Part shown: positions 44,303 through 56,600 of the stretch, piece after piece
Numbering within the stretch: the stretch's first letter is position 1
How the letters are laid out: the number at the start of each line of letters is the position of its first letter
NCBI GenBank assembly: GCA_030374765.1
Contig: JARGXX010000068.1
Location: forward strand, 4,898,001-4,962,000
Direction: 5' to 3'
DNA from: Agarophyton chilense
Taxonomy: Eukaryota > Rhodophyta > Florideophyceae > Gracilariales > Gracilariaceae
Length of the DNA: 64,000 nucleotides
Position numbers and translations under genes: made by a program
Notes under the pieces: model-generated
Databases searched by the model: none
Told to the model about the DNA's origin: nothing
The model's input: the letters and a program-made list of their open reading frames with translations, nothing else

Positions 44303-45700
44303 CTACTGGAGTGGTGCCCGAAACATGTATGAGACAGATTGAATGGAGTTCCTCGATAGAATTTCTGTTTGATGATGGTCAGCGGTTGTAATTTTGCAGC
44401 GGATATTGAGCATTTCCATAAGGGAAGTCCGAGTGCGGGAGGAAACCTTCAGGTCTCTGTTGGAAACGAGTGTGTAAATTATTCTGTGTTTCGAAAAGAT
44501 AGGCCTCTTGAACAAGTGAATGGTCTTCTGAGCAGTGGAGGTCTTCGTGGTTGGAACGAAGATTTTCATTTTTGAGAAATTGCTCACGACCACGAGTATA
44601 GCGTCGAACCAGTGTTAAGAGGACTGCAGTTTCGCTAGGATGTCGAAAGTGAATATATTCCAGCGCCTAATTGGGATGAAGAGAGGCTCTTGGAGTCCAT
44701 TGCGTGTTCGGATGTTGGTCTTATTAGGTTGACACGCCCAACAAGAGCGGGTGTAATGGAGTAACTCTTCGCACATGTGCCGCCAATAGATGCATCTGAT
44801 CACACAAAAAGTCTTTTCCGATTTTTCTTTTCCAGTACTATGGAAGTAGGTGAGCATCTGGTTGCAGAGCGGCCGAGCGGGGATGTAGAGTCGGAGCTAG
44901 CCAGCTACTTTCCAATAGATGAGTCACTTTAGTATATTGAAATTTGTGGTTGCTCGGTTATTGGCTAGAGCGGATGCGCCTGAGGTTGGTTGAGAAGTTG
45001 TTTGAACGTGTTCAGTGGACTCTGACGTTAGAATATGCGCGGCGAGGACGCTGGTAGCCAATTAGTCGTTCCTGTAGAGCTGGTGGGAGCTTTTTAAGTA
45101 TGTCCGCCAGTTGAATGTTGAGGGAGTTGAACTGGATGGAAGCGTGGATAGGTCTTCGGCTGAGGGCGTCCTGTCGGATATTCTTTTTCCAGGGATGTGT
45201 TGTACTTCGAAAGAATTTTCCCCGACTTCGTCCAAACAACTTCATTATCTGCCGCTTAGTTTTGTTTTCGTCTGCAGGTAGGGTTGGGTCATGGTCGCCG
45301 TGAAGAGTGATCCAGCGGCCTAGTATTTACGGGCTCCACATACAAACAGCTATTATCACTTCAAAATGCTCCTGGTTTGCTATGCCATAGTCGTTCTCTG
45401 CCGGGGAGAGGCGGTGAGAGAGGAATGCGATCGGATGGCCGTTTCGTAATAAGTTTGCTCTTATGGAGTGTTTAGAGGCATCAGTGGCCAACATGATCGG
45501 TTTAGAGGCGTCAGGGTGGGCCAGAATGGGAGCGAAGATAAGGGCCAACCTATTCTAGCCAATTTTTAACTACTGCAGAGGCGTCTACTCAACTGAATGA
45601 GAGCGGAGAAAGTCGGAAAAAACTCGGAGCATGGCAGCGCAGCCTCGAACAAACCTCCTGTAAACGTTTTTGAGTCCAAGTAATTGTTTAAGTATTGAGC
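44303..45700 (-). pseudogene. Decayed gypsy pol fragment (RT end, RNase H, integrase)
   Basis: In order on the minus strand: an RT-RNase H link with a YRRFVRG-like motif near 45660; RNase H (PILAHPDASKPIMLATDASK, HPIAFLSHRLSPAENDYG); a DALSRRP motif near 45170. Then an integrase zinc module (YWRHMCEELLHYTRSCWACQ), and a core with NFSKMKIFVPTTKTSTAQKT and SNRDLK near 44450, where functional enzymes have SDRD. Many frame breaks. It is a more conventional gypsy type than E0-E3 or EA, cut at its RT side near 45700. Confidence 0.75.
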
Positions 45701-45976
45701 AATATTCGTTTACTGAATGAGATCTGAGACAGCTAGGGATGCTTGGTAGCTTTGTGTGTTAGTCAGATGACTCCAAGTAGCATACAGTTGTGTTTATATG
45801 CTAGTACGAAAACTTTCACGTAATACAGTTTGAATACAAATAGATGTCTGGCCGGTTGCAATGTAATATCAGTTCTCTCGCATCGGTTACATGTCTGCCA
45901 CGACATCAGCGACATTGATATCCATCTTTCTTCCTTGCTGACCAAAATTGTCCTCCGAGCTTTTGGTTACCGATAC

Positions 45977-48960
45977 TTAATTAAAGTCGATATTTAGTCG
46001 ACCAGTGTATAGTGTCAACTGTATAGCATCAGTTAGACAAATATCTTTCTTCGCAAGGGGATCTGCTAAGTTGACAGATCCCGGTATCCATGAAATCGAT
46101 TCTACGCATCCAGTCTCGAACTCAAAGCGTATGCTGCTAACATTTCCTCCAATGGAATTGCCAATGGTGTTCCTTTGCGTGGCCATTGACGTAAACAAGT
46201 CTTGTCAATCGACTAGTATCTTCAGGCTGATGTCAACGTCCAGTAGCTCGCGATATGCGTTCTTTACGGTTTTCCCTTCTACGATGCCTTCAACAGGAGC
46301 GAAAATCTCTGTCGCGGGTACTCTGTTAACAGGGCGTTTAGCTTTGTGCGACGTCCACGATAAAACGTGATAGATGGCATCCTTCACTATCGGTCCAAGC
46401 AGTAGTCCCGTCACTATGACGAGCTTCCCAACGTCATCAATCCTTGATGCGTCGGAGAATACTAGAATAATTCAATCATATTTTTTGCGATCAGTAGGCC
46501 TTGGGTAGAAAATTGTGGTGCCTAGCTTCTTCAGCTTACCAACAGTATTGATCTGTTCGATCAAGTGCGATATTCGTAGGTCCGGTGCTCTTTGATGCAG
46601 ATAGCATAGCTACTGTAAGAATTACACATAGTGGAAGCTGCTGGGCCTATCCAGCTCACTGAGCTGTAAACGGAGGCATATGCACTTTCCTCGATCTTGG
46701 TGAGCGAACCATTATACTCCTTCCTTCTCGGACGTGATACTTGATTCTCTGCTACTCCGACCATTTTGTCGTCTGCGTTGGTCTCCACTATGAATTCATC
46801 ATTCTTTATCATATTCATACCAAAAAAACTGGGGTTTCCTGGACCTTTGCTGATCACTCCGAATATAAGCTTTTCGTTAAACTCTGCAAGAAAGTTTTCT
46901 GCTCTGTTGCCTTTGCCTCCAACTTCCAGATCATCAACGATCGTGGCTACTATAAGCAACAATTTTCAATTATGCTTTTTGTAGAATAATTGCGGGACAT
47001 ATACGGATTGAACTAAACCAATCTACCGCATCACACCGTCTGACGCATTCTTCCATTTGGCATTTGCGTTCACTAACCCATATGCTGCCTCCAGATGTAG
47101 CCACACATGCCTATATTTCAATCCACTTTCTTTGGGCGGGCGTACGTTTAAGTCTCTTTTGGCTGGTTCTATTTGCAGGAATGCTGTTGTGACATTTGGT
47201 TTATGCAGTGTCCATCCGTGCAGTGACCAGACGCTTTTTAGTATCTCAAATCCTGTGGGGAGGCACGTTGAGCAGTCTTTGCCCAACACATCTTTGAGTT
47301 CATCTTCATTTCCATGAGGCGCTATGCGCGCTTTGAATTTCAAACTTCCATCTTCGTCACGCTTAATTTTATTGAACGGGTGGATGCTGATAATATTGAC
47401 ACTAGGTGGCACGAATCTGCGAGCGCGGGCTTAGCAGTTTTTAAGAATCTCTCATCCTCCTTCTTGTAAGAATTCACCATTGGATATTGCTCGAAACCTT
47501 GAGCGTGGTGCTGCAAAAACTGCTTATTGCCTAAATGTTCAAGTGATCACTGCAACACTGTAGCCTCTTGGCTTTGCACTTCCAGTCTTTTTCGGATCTT
47601 GCATGAGCTTGCGGGAAGGCTTTGCGACAGACTTCCGGTATAATTTTAGAATTATTTGGTCCTGTCTAGTACTTTTTTACCGCCATCGTCATAGTGGACG
47701 TTCTTTTGTCCGTCGTCTTCAGCAGAGTGAATAACCCCAGGGTAGAACTGGTCGTCAAGTGGCCAGTAAATCTCTACGCGATCTCCGACATTTGCATCTT
47801 TGCCGGGATCGTCTTCTGCTTCGAAGTCAGCATCATTTTCAATCTTGTCATTGACATTGCTCTCAGAAGATGTCGACATGTTAGTGGCATACCTCTGTGT
47901 CATCACGTTGTCAGTGCCGACATCTTCGCTGAATGCATCTAATCCATCTTGCACTAGCTTGGAAAACCTATTATCTGGTAATTTCATGCGCTTGTCCTGA
48001 AAGGAGGCTGTCATGAGCCTGCCGTTCTCTTCTAGTACAGTGACGATCATGCCATCTTCATTGACATATCTCACTGTCTTTGAAATTGACCATTTACCTC
48101 GTCTCTCTTTTTTTAGCTTGAATTATACTTTGACAAGGTCCCCGAGTGGGAAAGGACACCTGTATTCGATTTTGTTTCGAGAATTCTGTTCAGCTTCCTC
48201 CTAGCTTTGAACTGGCCTCTTGCCTCGATTGCTTCTGCCGGCACTGCAGTGTCATGGGAAGTTGTGGCAATGGGCTTGGTGAACCCTCTTGCCATTTGGA
48301 ATGCAGGTAAATGCTTATTACCATACAAGTCATTCGAAATGCGTACCGCCTTGTACTCAGCATACGTTGCACTGAAAAAGTCACCTGTTGCAGCCTTCAC
48401 CCGCAGAAATACGCTTGAGATTGTCGTATGCTTACTTTCAATGGCATTCTGAGAATGCTGACGTGGCGGTGCAGTATTAAGTGGGATGTTCAGCGACTCA
48501 CAGTAGTCGCAGAATTCGCCGACAGTAAACGCTTTGTCGCCGCGAACTGCTGAAAGATACCAAAATTCAGGAACCCATGCCGCTTCAAAGCCAATTACAG
48601 CTTCACGCAGAGCTGTTGATCCAGCAACAAAAGCAGCTGAGTATCTCGAGATGAAATCCGTGGTATGCACAATGCATAAGTCATCGAGAAAAAATGATCA
48701 ATGCACAATAAGTCATTAAATGATTTTGAAAGTGTACTTATCGATTCGTTCCCGGTTGGTGGTGAGATGGCAGTTGATCTGCATGCATTGTATCCGTCCA
48801 CTAGCTCAGCCACTTACTTTGACAGTGCCAAGTTCCATAGTCCATTTATTTCAAGCAGAAGTTTGAAGTCGGAAAAGCACGCATGGCTGCAGACAAGGCG
48901 GGGTAATTTATCCACAATGGATTTGATGTCCGCCCAAGGCGACCTCTCGAGCGTTACAGA
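45977..48960 (-). pseudogene. Decayed Ty1/copia pol with Tudor-like domain
   Basis: In order on the minus strand: integrase start (FNDLLCIDHFF), core (FISRYSAAFVAGSTAL, RGDKAFTVGEFCDYC, SQNAIESKHTT). A Tudor-like module follows at about 47800-47660 (VGDRVEIYWPLDDQFYPG, VHYDDGGKKVL). RT begins KFKARIAPHGNEDELKD, TTAFLQIEPAKRDL; then VDDLEVGGKGNRAENF. RNase H: HVLSWTSHKAKRPVNR, SIRFEFETG, ISWIPGSVNLADPLAKKD. The order integrase before RT defines copia. Frameshifts and stops throughout. LTRs were not delimited. Confidence 0.8.
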
Positions 48961-50417
48961 TCATAAACGACCCAGCGTTGAGCCAAGATATTTGATCGAT
49001 GACGTGAACCTCTCGACGGATATGTAGCTAAGAAAGCCTACATCGATTAATCTGATCGAATCAGCTGCTCTTCCCGATTCAAAGCAAACGAAATTTTTGC
49101 CAAGGTGGACCATGTTAGTCCGACGAGACTCGTTTTGTCCAATCACCCACTGCGAAGAGCCTTCTGAGACTAGGTGGGTGATCGAAACGTCTAGTCTGAT
49201 GTCAGAAGTGGTGCGTAGGGTAACTGATCATAGAATCCTTCTTTTCGGGCTGGTTTGGTTCCCAGAGCCGTACTGCCAACGGTTGTGTCCTTTCAACGAG
49301 GGTCAAATCGGGTCCAACTGGGTATGGTTTGGAATCCCAAGTTTCGAACCGAGAACTTGCAACTTCACTTTGCCGATCGCCGAGTACGGCGCAGCGTCTT
49401 CAACGAGTGGCCCGAGCTTTTCTGGCATGGATCTCACGGAGTCTTTTGAATTTCAAAAGTTCCAGTGCTTGGTGCTGCCTATCTCTGGTTTGGGGGGAGA
49501 TAAAAACCAGTTTCCGGGACGTTCCCGTGGCCGCGCGTATGACTTCTCAAGTCGCAGGGTTAACAAACTCGTGGTTTTGGGCGGTGGTAACATAGAACTT
49601 TTTGAAGTGTAATCTTTTTAAGATGGAGCTTAACAAATTTTCTGAGGTATCTTGTGTGTTGGTCATCGTTCGCGTGAACTCGTATTCATCTCGAAGATTG
49701 GTTTCTGGGTTGCTATCCGTTAGCATAAGTGAACTTATCCGTCTTGACGGTCGTGAGTCGACCCGTGTAATTTCCACACGATGGTTGGGAGTACTGCAAA
49801 GCTTGGCGTGTTTTCCCGCGGCGTGTTTTGCATCTTCTCTTGATCCTTGTGTAACAACCTAATTTGTTCTTCGAAATTTGGGCTGAAATCTCTGAAAAAG
49901 GAGCAACTGATTTTACTTTCTGTAGCATTCTGGATGCACGTGAGTTCGACCGATCGAAATACTACGAAGTCGCGAAACGGAATTCATAAGCTATTGCTTG
50001 GGCTATACTCGATTACGAGAAGTTATGAGAAGAATAACTTCATGTAAAGATTTGGACAGAAGAAATTCAATTAAGAAGTAGTGTATTTAGTGTGCACTGT
50101 AAAGTGCCATCACCAAATGTTTTATTTGGTATTATTTAGATAGTTATGTAGTGGCACGCCACGTGTATGCCTTAATGTACATTACTTTCTTTGCCTTTTG
50201 GCACATTAAAGGGCGCAAGGCCCAGGTGAGGACGGCGGAGGCCAACCAACAACCAACGAACCGAAAAACACCATCTTGGTGAGTTCTAGAAATCCTAAAA
50301 TGTTTTACCACAAAGGGGCACCTATAGTATCAGTTCTTAACCGTTCTGAGCTATAGCTCTTGTTACGATGATTCCCTCTACTGTTGCGCGTTTACCACCC
50401 TTTTTTCTACAGCTGTC
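48961..50417. other. Probable copia 5' side, no gene recognised
   Basis: Contains a weak minus-strand frame at 48961-49146 that may be copia protease or gag, and a plus-strand frame at 49097-49612 with no motif. Copia 5' LTR and leader may lie here, but I could not match it to a second copy. Confidence 0.35.
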
Positions 50418-51303
50418 TGAAGTGCAATGCCTTTCAAGGGGGTTTCTTCCCAGGACTCAGAGATTTCGCTCGCTTGAGGACTAGCTTGGTCTATGACAAG
50501 TTATACCGCTATTGCGTGCCGACGGCCGGTTAGGACCGGGGGTACACGCTGGTGGAACACGTGGACTGCAAGGATCCCGACGCTCGAGTGCGAGGCGTGC
50601 CACATGTGGCCCGAAATTTTCCTAATGGTTAGTATTATTTAGTATTTTTTAGTATTTATGTAGCTACACTATCGCTATTTAGTGTCTATTTTTCGGGCGC
50701 GCGCCCACTGTCAGGGCAGCGCCCCACACTACTTAGGAGGTTTAGAACTGCTCCCCAGTAAACACCCTCTTGGGGGATCCCAAGGAGGGAGTCTTGGCTC
50801 TGAACTCTTCGCCTTCGGCGCGTCTTCACCGCATACTGCGTGAGAGCCCGTCGCATGTTACTTCATCCACCCCTCTGTCGACCAGAGTGCTACCACAACC
50901 GTGGATTCATATTTAATCGCCGACACTTGTCGTAGTCTCGCCCCTGTATAGGGTTTCGCCCCCGTTTACTCTTGTTTTCCTTTTTGGCTCTCGTGAGTGG
51001 CCGCCCCACTCACCCCGCTCGTCCATCTCATACGAGTGTTTCCTCGCTCCTTTTCCGACAATCGCCGTGGTACCGCTCCGCTTAGGATTGGTCACACCAC
51101 GGACTGTGCCGTGCTCATCTAAACACTTTAGGTATATCCCGCCGGATTGGCCTCGGTCTTACACCCGACTCCGTCGTGCCTTTCCAGAGTGGCTCTGTTT
51201 CTGTGCTCCGCTGGGACTCGTCTCCTCCGCCTGAGACGTGTCTCTCAAGAGAGGAAGATCCCGAACATCTTCGTGGTGTCTCCGCTCAAAGCGTTGTCCT
51301 ACA
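50418..51303 (+). repeat. E2 5' LTR
   Basis: 886 bp, TGAAGTGCAATGCC to GTTGTCCTACA. Direct repeat of 60648-61452 and of the solo LTR at 11439-12325. Confidence 0.93.
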
Positions 51304-51306
51304 AAC

Positions 51307-51324
51307 TGGTCTCCCGACTTAGAA
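51307..51324 (+). other. E2 primer-binding site
   Basis: TGGTCTCCCGACTTAGAA three bases after the LTR, identical to the E1 site. Confidence 0.85.
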
Positions 51325-51468
51325 GTTTGAGTCGGGCACACTCAGTCACGATTAATCGGAAAGAGGACTCACAAATTGAGGTTGATCTCAGTTGCCCTCT
51401 TTGAGGAAGTTTCTTGGCCCCACTAGCCGATCGGATTGGGATACTCACGTGTAACGGATTCTGATCTC

Positions 51469-53528
51469 ATGTCGTCCAAAGACCGTCCGAGGGCGCGGAG
51501 TCAAACCGGTGCACCGGAACCATCGCAACCATTCCGTATCCCTGTCCGATCACGGTCTCATACCGGTGGATCAACTGGCGTGCCAGGTGGAAGGACCTCG
51601 AGACCTCCTGTCTCTGATTCGACACCCCCAGGAAGTGGAGCAGGACCGGCGTCTGCCGCCGCCCAGATGCTCTTCCCTGCTAGGGATGTCACTTTCCATC
51701 CCAGCTTTGCAGCTGTGGAAGAGCAACTCCGCTCTACGCGGGAAGCTCAAGTCATCCTTGCAGAGGAGTTCGATTCCCTTCGCAAAAAGGTAAATGACAC
51801 TGATACGCAGGATTTTTCTGAGGACCTCCGTGTCCTCCGTGCGGATGTGAACTCGATTCTAGAGTCCCTTGGTGGACCCTCGGCCTTTGTCAAGGACGTC
51901 GCGGACAAGTTCTCGTGCGACCGAAGCCGTCTCGAGACGTTGGAACAAACCCTAATGTCGGGGGATGATCTGGCCGAGCCGGTTTCAGTATCCCACAAGG
52001 GAAATAAGGAAGAGAACCGCCAGGCTCGAAAGAAGCGAAGGAGCACGAATCCCGAACCGTCAGATTCCTCATCCTTGGAGTCCGACTTTTCCGATCATCG
52101 GTGGAAGTAGCTCGCCGTGAGCGTTCCTCACGCTCTAAGCGGTCAACAGCCACCCATGGTGTGATCCGCGCCCGCACGAAGGGAAGGAAGCACACAGGTT
52201 TGAAGGAGCTGAAACCGACCAATTCGCTCTTTAAGAAGCCCTTATCATACCGGTACTACCGTTTGGAGGAATTCTCTTTGGATCGTAGACCCCGTGGTAC
52301 GGAAAGAGTGAAGGACTGCATTAAGCGAATGCAGCTCTCACTACGAAACCAGTTGTTTTATGGAGAAGACCCAATATTGGTGTTGGATTTCTTGGCACGC
52401 TTTGTCGCGGAAGCTGACATCCTTGGAATGAACGAGGGACAGGCCTACATTGCCTTACCGTACTTCTTACGTGGGCTTGCAGAAGACCAGTATCACTCTG
52501 TCAGAGGTTCATCACGCGCCTCCGAAGGAGGGGTCACATGCTGGCCTGAAGCAGTTCAATACCTCCTGAGGTCGTATGCTACTAACTCCGCCATTCAGAA
52601 AGCTATACTAGCCCTGCGGGAAACTCGCCAACGTCAAGGCCAGTCGGAAACCGATTATTCGTCGCGCCTTAACAAGGCCTTCCACCGCTGTGGCAATTTT
52701 TACCCCGCTGATGAGCGTTGCACCATGTTTGTCGATGGTTTGGACCCGGCGATCCGGACTCTTGTTGCTCGACGTCGAGAAGATAGACCTGAAGCCACGT
52801 ATTTGGAACTAGTGCAGTTCGCTCGCGCAGAAGGTGAAGCCCTGCGCGCACACACTCCTGGATCCAGAGTTAGGTCCGCAAAAGCGTTGATATTACAACC
52901 GGGTACCGCGTCAGCTTCGATGATCGACGAACAGGACTCTCGAAGGGATTATGATAACGTGCAGCTAGCCCATAGCGACGTTCATTCCATCCCGACAACG
53001 GAGTTACCCTCAACCTTAGACGAGTCCCAATACGTGATTGAGGATGACACGCTACTCTATGCGGATAATGGTCGCGTTCGTGCGCCACGCGTCCCACACG
53101 AGAGTGGTAATGTCCGCTTTTCGCGTCCTGGTTGGAGAGATACCCGCCCCGCGGTGAATTTCAGCAAGCCTCGCCACCCAACACCGGCTTCTGGTCTGAT
53201 TTATCATCTCTGCTACAAACCAGGCCATACTTCTCCACAATGTGTGTTGTCTCTCCAAGAATGGGCACAAGTCGTAGTCAATTACGAGGCCCTATCCCCG
53301 GAGGACAAAGCAACTGTTCCAATTGCATCGTATATACGTGCTCGAACGGATGTTCCACGTCACGTGTCGCTTCCCCGAACTCGGGTGGTACCTGCACCGG
53401 AATCCCGTGTCACCGACGTGGTCGGTCACCCCACCGCTTCTGCGGTACCTTCTGGACCTGATGCCCAGGCGTTGCCCGCTCAACGCCCTGAGCAGGCGCC
53501 TACGGCGGAGCAGGCCCAGAAATACTAA
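51469..53528 (+). pseudogene. gag: E2 gag (one frameshift)
   Basis: ATG 51469 starts MSSKDRPRARSQTG, followed by a Pro/Ser-rich region and a coiled coil (EEQLRSTREAQVILAEEF). This frame ends at 52110. Homology to E1 continues in another frame from about 52101 (TKGRKHTGLKELKPTNSLF, LVLDFLARFVAEADILG, WPEAVQYLLRSYATN, YSSRLNKAFHRCGNF, MFVDGLDPAIRTLV) and ends with YHLCYKPGHTSPQC, a zinc-knuckle-like CX3HX4C that has lost its first Cys. A single indel near 52100 therefore separates two otherwise open halves. Confidence 0.85.
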
Positions 53529-53653
53529 ATGTGAGAGTCTCCTCTCAAGGAGGGGCGCCCTCAGAGTCGAGGTCGACGGCGCCCAAGGCGTCCAAGCCTC
53601 GATCCCCGGTCAAAATCTTTTCAAGGAAAGAGGCCGTCAATGACGTGAACTAG

Positions 53654-56600
53654 GAACACTTTAGTGTTCTGCGTCGTCCGTGGAAACGTGTCTCCCATAC
53701 CCGATACCCGGATAGAGTTCTGGTGATGGCCAAAAAAAACTACAAGGTCTATGCTGACCTTGGCCTTTCACCCCAGTTTATGGTGCGACACCTTACCGCC
53801 TTAGACACCGGTGCCGGTCCGAACTTTGTCGTGGAGGAAGTGTTACCGCCTGCTTTTCATTCTAGGATCCGCCGCGACCAAGTCCCGGAGGTCGCTGACG
53901 CGAACAACAACCCATTAGATACGGTGGGTTTCATAGAATTGGTAGTCCGCGTTGGCACTCGCATGGTGAAACTCGACTTCGTCCTATGTCGGAAACTAGC
54001 CGCCCCAGTCATCTTGGGTTGCGAATTTTGCGACCGCTTCGTCGAAGCGATCTTCCCCCGCCAACGGCGTGTCGAGATGGAGGATGGATCGTCCACTCCG
54101 ATCGTTCGTCGTCTGCTTAGGCGTGACACGAAGAAGCATGTCCCGCTACCGGCAGCACAGGAACCTGGACCGGATAACCCTGAATCTAATAAGCTCCGCG
54201 TCGCAGCGTCGTTGTGCGTCCCGCCTGAGTCCCAAAAGATGGTGAAAGTAACCTCCCGTCAACACGGTCTCCGGGTCTTTCAACCATTGTCGTCACCGTA
54301 TGACAGGCACATCCTCGCAATTGCGAATTGAATCGTCTATGTGGAGCCAAACCAACCGTTTCACGTGCTGATCGCCAATCTAGGCACTGTACCCCAGTAT
54401 CTGGTGAAGAACCAAGTGATAGGGTCCGTCATGCCGCACCCCATCGCTATGGTGCCGACAAAGCTGACCGCAGCTGACGTTCTCGGACTCGTTCACTCTA
54501 AGGAGGGGGACAGGCCGGAACCCGTTTCATCGCCGGTACCCGGGGTTCAACCTGTAACATCAGGGACGCAACCCGTTTCAACGAGTGGTGACCGCCCCGA
54601 TCCAGTCCAAGAACTCGAGGACCTGGATCTCAGCCACGTCCCGGAGTCATACCGCCATCGATTGCGAGAACTTTTAAGGGACTTCACCACTATGTGGGAC
54701 GGCTCCCTTGGTGAGATTGCCACTACGGAACACCGGATTGATTTGCTACCGGACACCAGACCCATCTCTCAGCACTCATACCGTGCCGGATCCCCCGCAA
54801 GTGCGGAGGAAAGGGCACAAATGGATAAAATGCTTCGAGCAGGAGTCATTGAACCGGCTCAGTCGCCGTGGGCTTCTCCAGTAGTACTGGATCCAAAGCA
54901 GGATGGTTCCTGGAGGTTTTGCTTCGACTACCGTCGGTTGAATGCCGTCACCGTCAAGGACGTGTATCCAATCCCAAGAATGGACGAGTACATTGACTCG
55001 CTGGGCACCGCTGCCGTCTTTACAACCCTGGACGCCAATTGGGGATACTGGCAAGTTCCGGTAAGGAAGAAAGACCAGGATAAAACCGCTTTCGCGTGTC
55101 ACTCCGGTCTCTACCGTTTCAAACGGATGCCTTTTGGTCTTACCAACGCCCCCGCTACTTTCCAGCGAGCCATCGACATCCTATTGGCCCGCTTCAAATG
55201 GTGTACCTGCCTGGTCTACCTGGATGACATAATCGTCTTCTCAGATAATCTGGACAAACATCTCACGCATGTGAGGGATATCATGACCACGCTACGAGAT
55301 GCGGGTGTCACTCTCAAGTTGAAGAAATGTGACTTCTTCACGGACACCGTGAAGTATCTCGGCCATGTTATCCGTCCAGGACGTGTTACAATCGAGGAGA
55401 CTCGTGTTAAGTCACTCAAAGAGGCTAAAGAACCGCGGACGCAAACCGAGCTTCTTTCCTTTCTGGGACTCGCAAACGTCTACCGACGATTCATCCCGCA
55501 CTTTGCGGTCAAAGCTGCACCGTTAAAAGGGATTTTGCGGAAAGGCCAACCACCAAAACTGGACCCCTTAACCCCCGTTCAAACGGAATCTTTCAACTCT
55601 CTTAAGGATTCTGTTGTCTCCGCCCCGATCCTCTCGTTGCCCAAGCCTGGAAGGCCCTTCACCGTAGATATGGACGCCAGCGACTACCAAGTAGGTTTTG
55701 CACTGTTTCAAACTGCACCCAATGGGGAAAGACGCCCCGTAGGGTACTGGTCCCGATCGCTCAAGGTCCACGAGAAGAATTACTCCGTCTCGGAGAAGGA
55801 ATGCCTTGCAGTAGTGTGGGCATTACAAACGTTGCGCTCCTATCTCATGGGTAATCATTTCACCGTTTTTACGGACCACGCATCACTTCAATGGCTACTC
55901 TCCATCTCGGAGCCTTCAGGCCCCTTGATGCGTTGGCGTCTAGCGGAATTTTTCTTTGACGTGCAGTACCGAAAAGGATCGTGCAACACCCAAGCCGATT
56001 CTCTCTTCCGCCTGGTCACTACTGGCGAAGCATTACTCGTGAAAGACGATGAAATACCCTGCTTTGCAGTGAATGGCGACGACGCTACCATCGAGGACGA
56101 GGAACGAGACACGGACTCTTCAGAATCCGGTTCCGAATTGGACGACTTTCTTCTCTCGGAAGATTCCGAGAAACCCTTACCAGGGAACTTCGTGCCTATT
56201 ACTCCAGAGGAGATGATACGGGAGCAATTCGCTGACCCGTTCTGCGCGAATGTCCGCGCTCAACTCAATGGAGGAGGTACTCTCCCCTTTCAGGTGAATG
56301 ACGCCGGATACCTTGTACGGACCGTCGGATCGCACCCACAAATCGTGGCACCACATAACCCCCAGTCGAGAGTCTTGCGGTTGTCGCACTACTCCAAACA
56401 GAGTGGCCACGTCGGGGGACGGAAACTTTACCTCACCCTACGCCGAAATTTCTACTGGCCTGCCATGGCAGTAAACTGCTACGCAACGGCGCCGTTTTGT
56501 ACCGATTGCGCTCGGAACCGTGTCAAGCTCCGCCGTCACGCGACCAAGTTGAAGCTGTTTCCAGCTCGCGCTCCATTGGAGTTTGTGACCATCGATATAC

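Noticed and set aside
49097-49612. Plus-strand ORF of 171 codons
   Set aside because: No motif, lies in the probable 5' part of the copia element on the other strand, no second copy.
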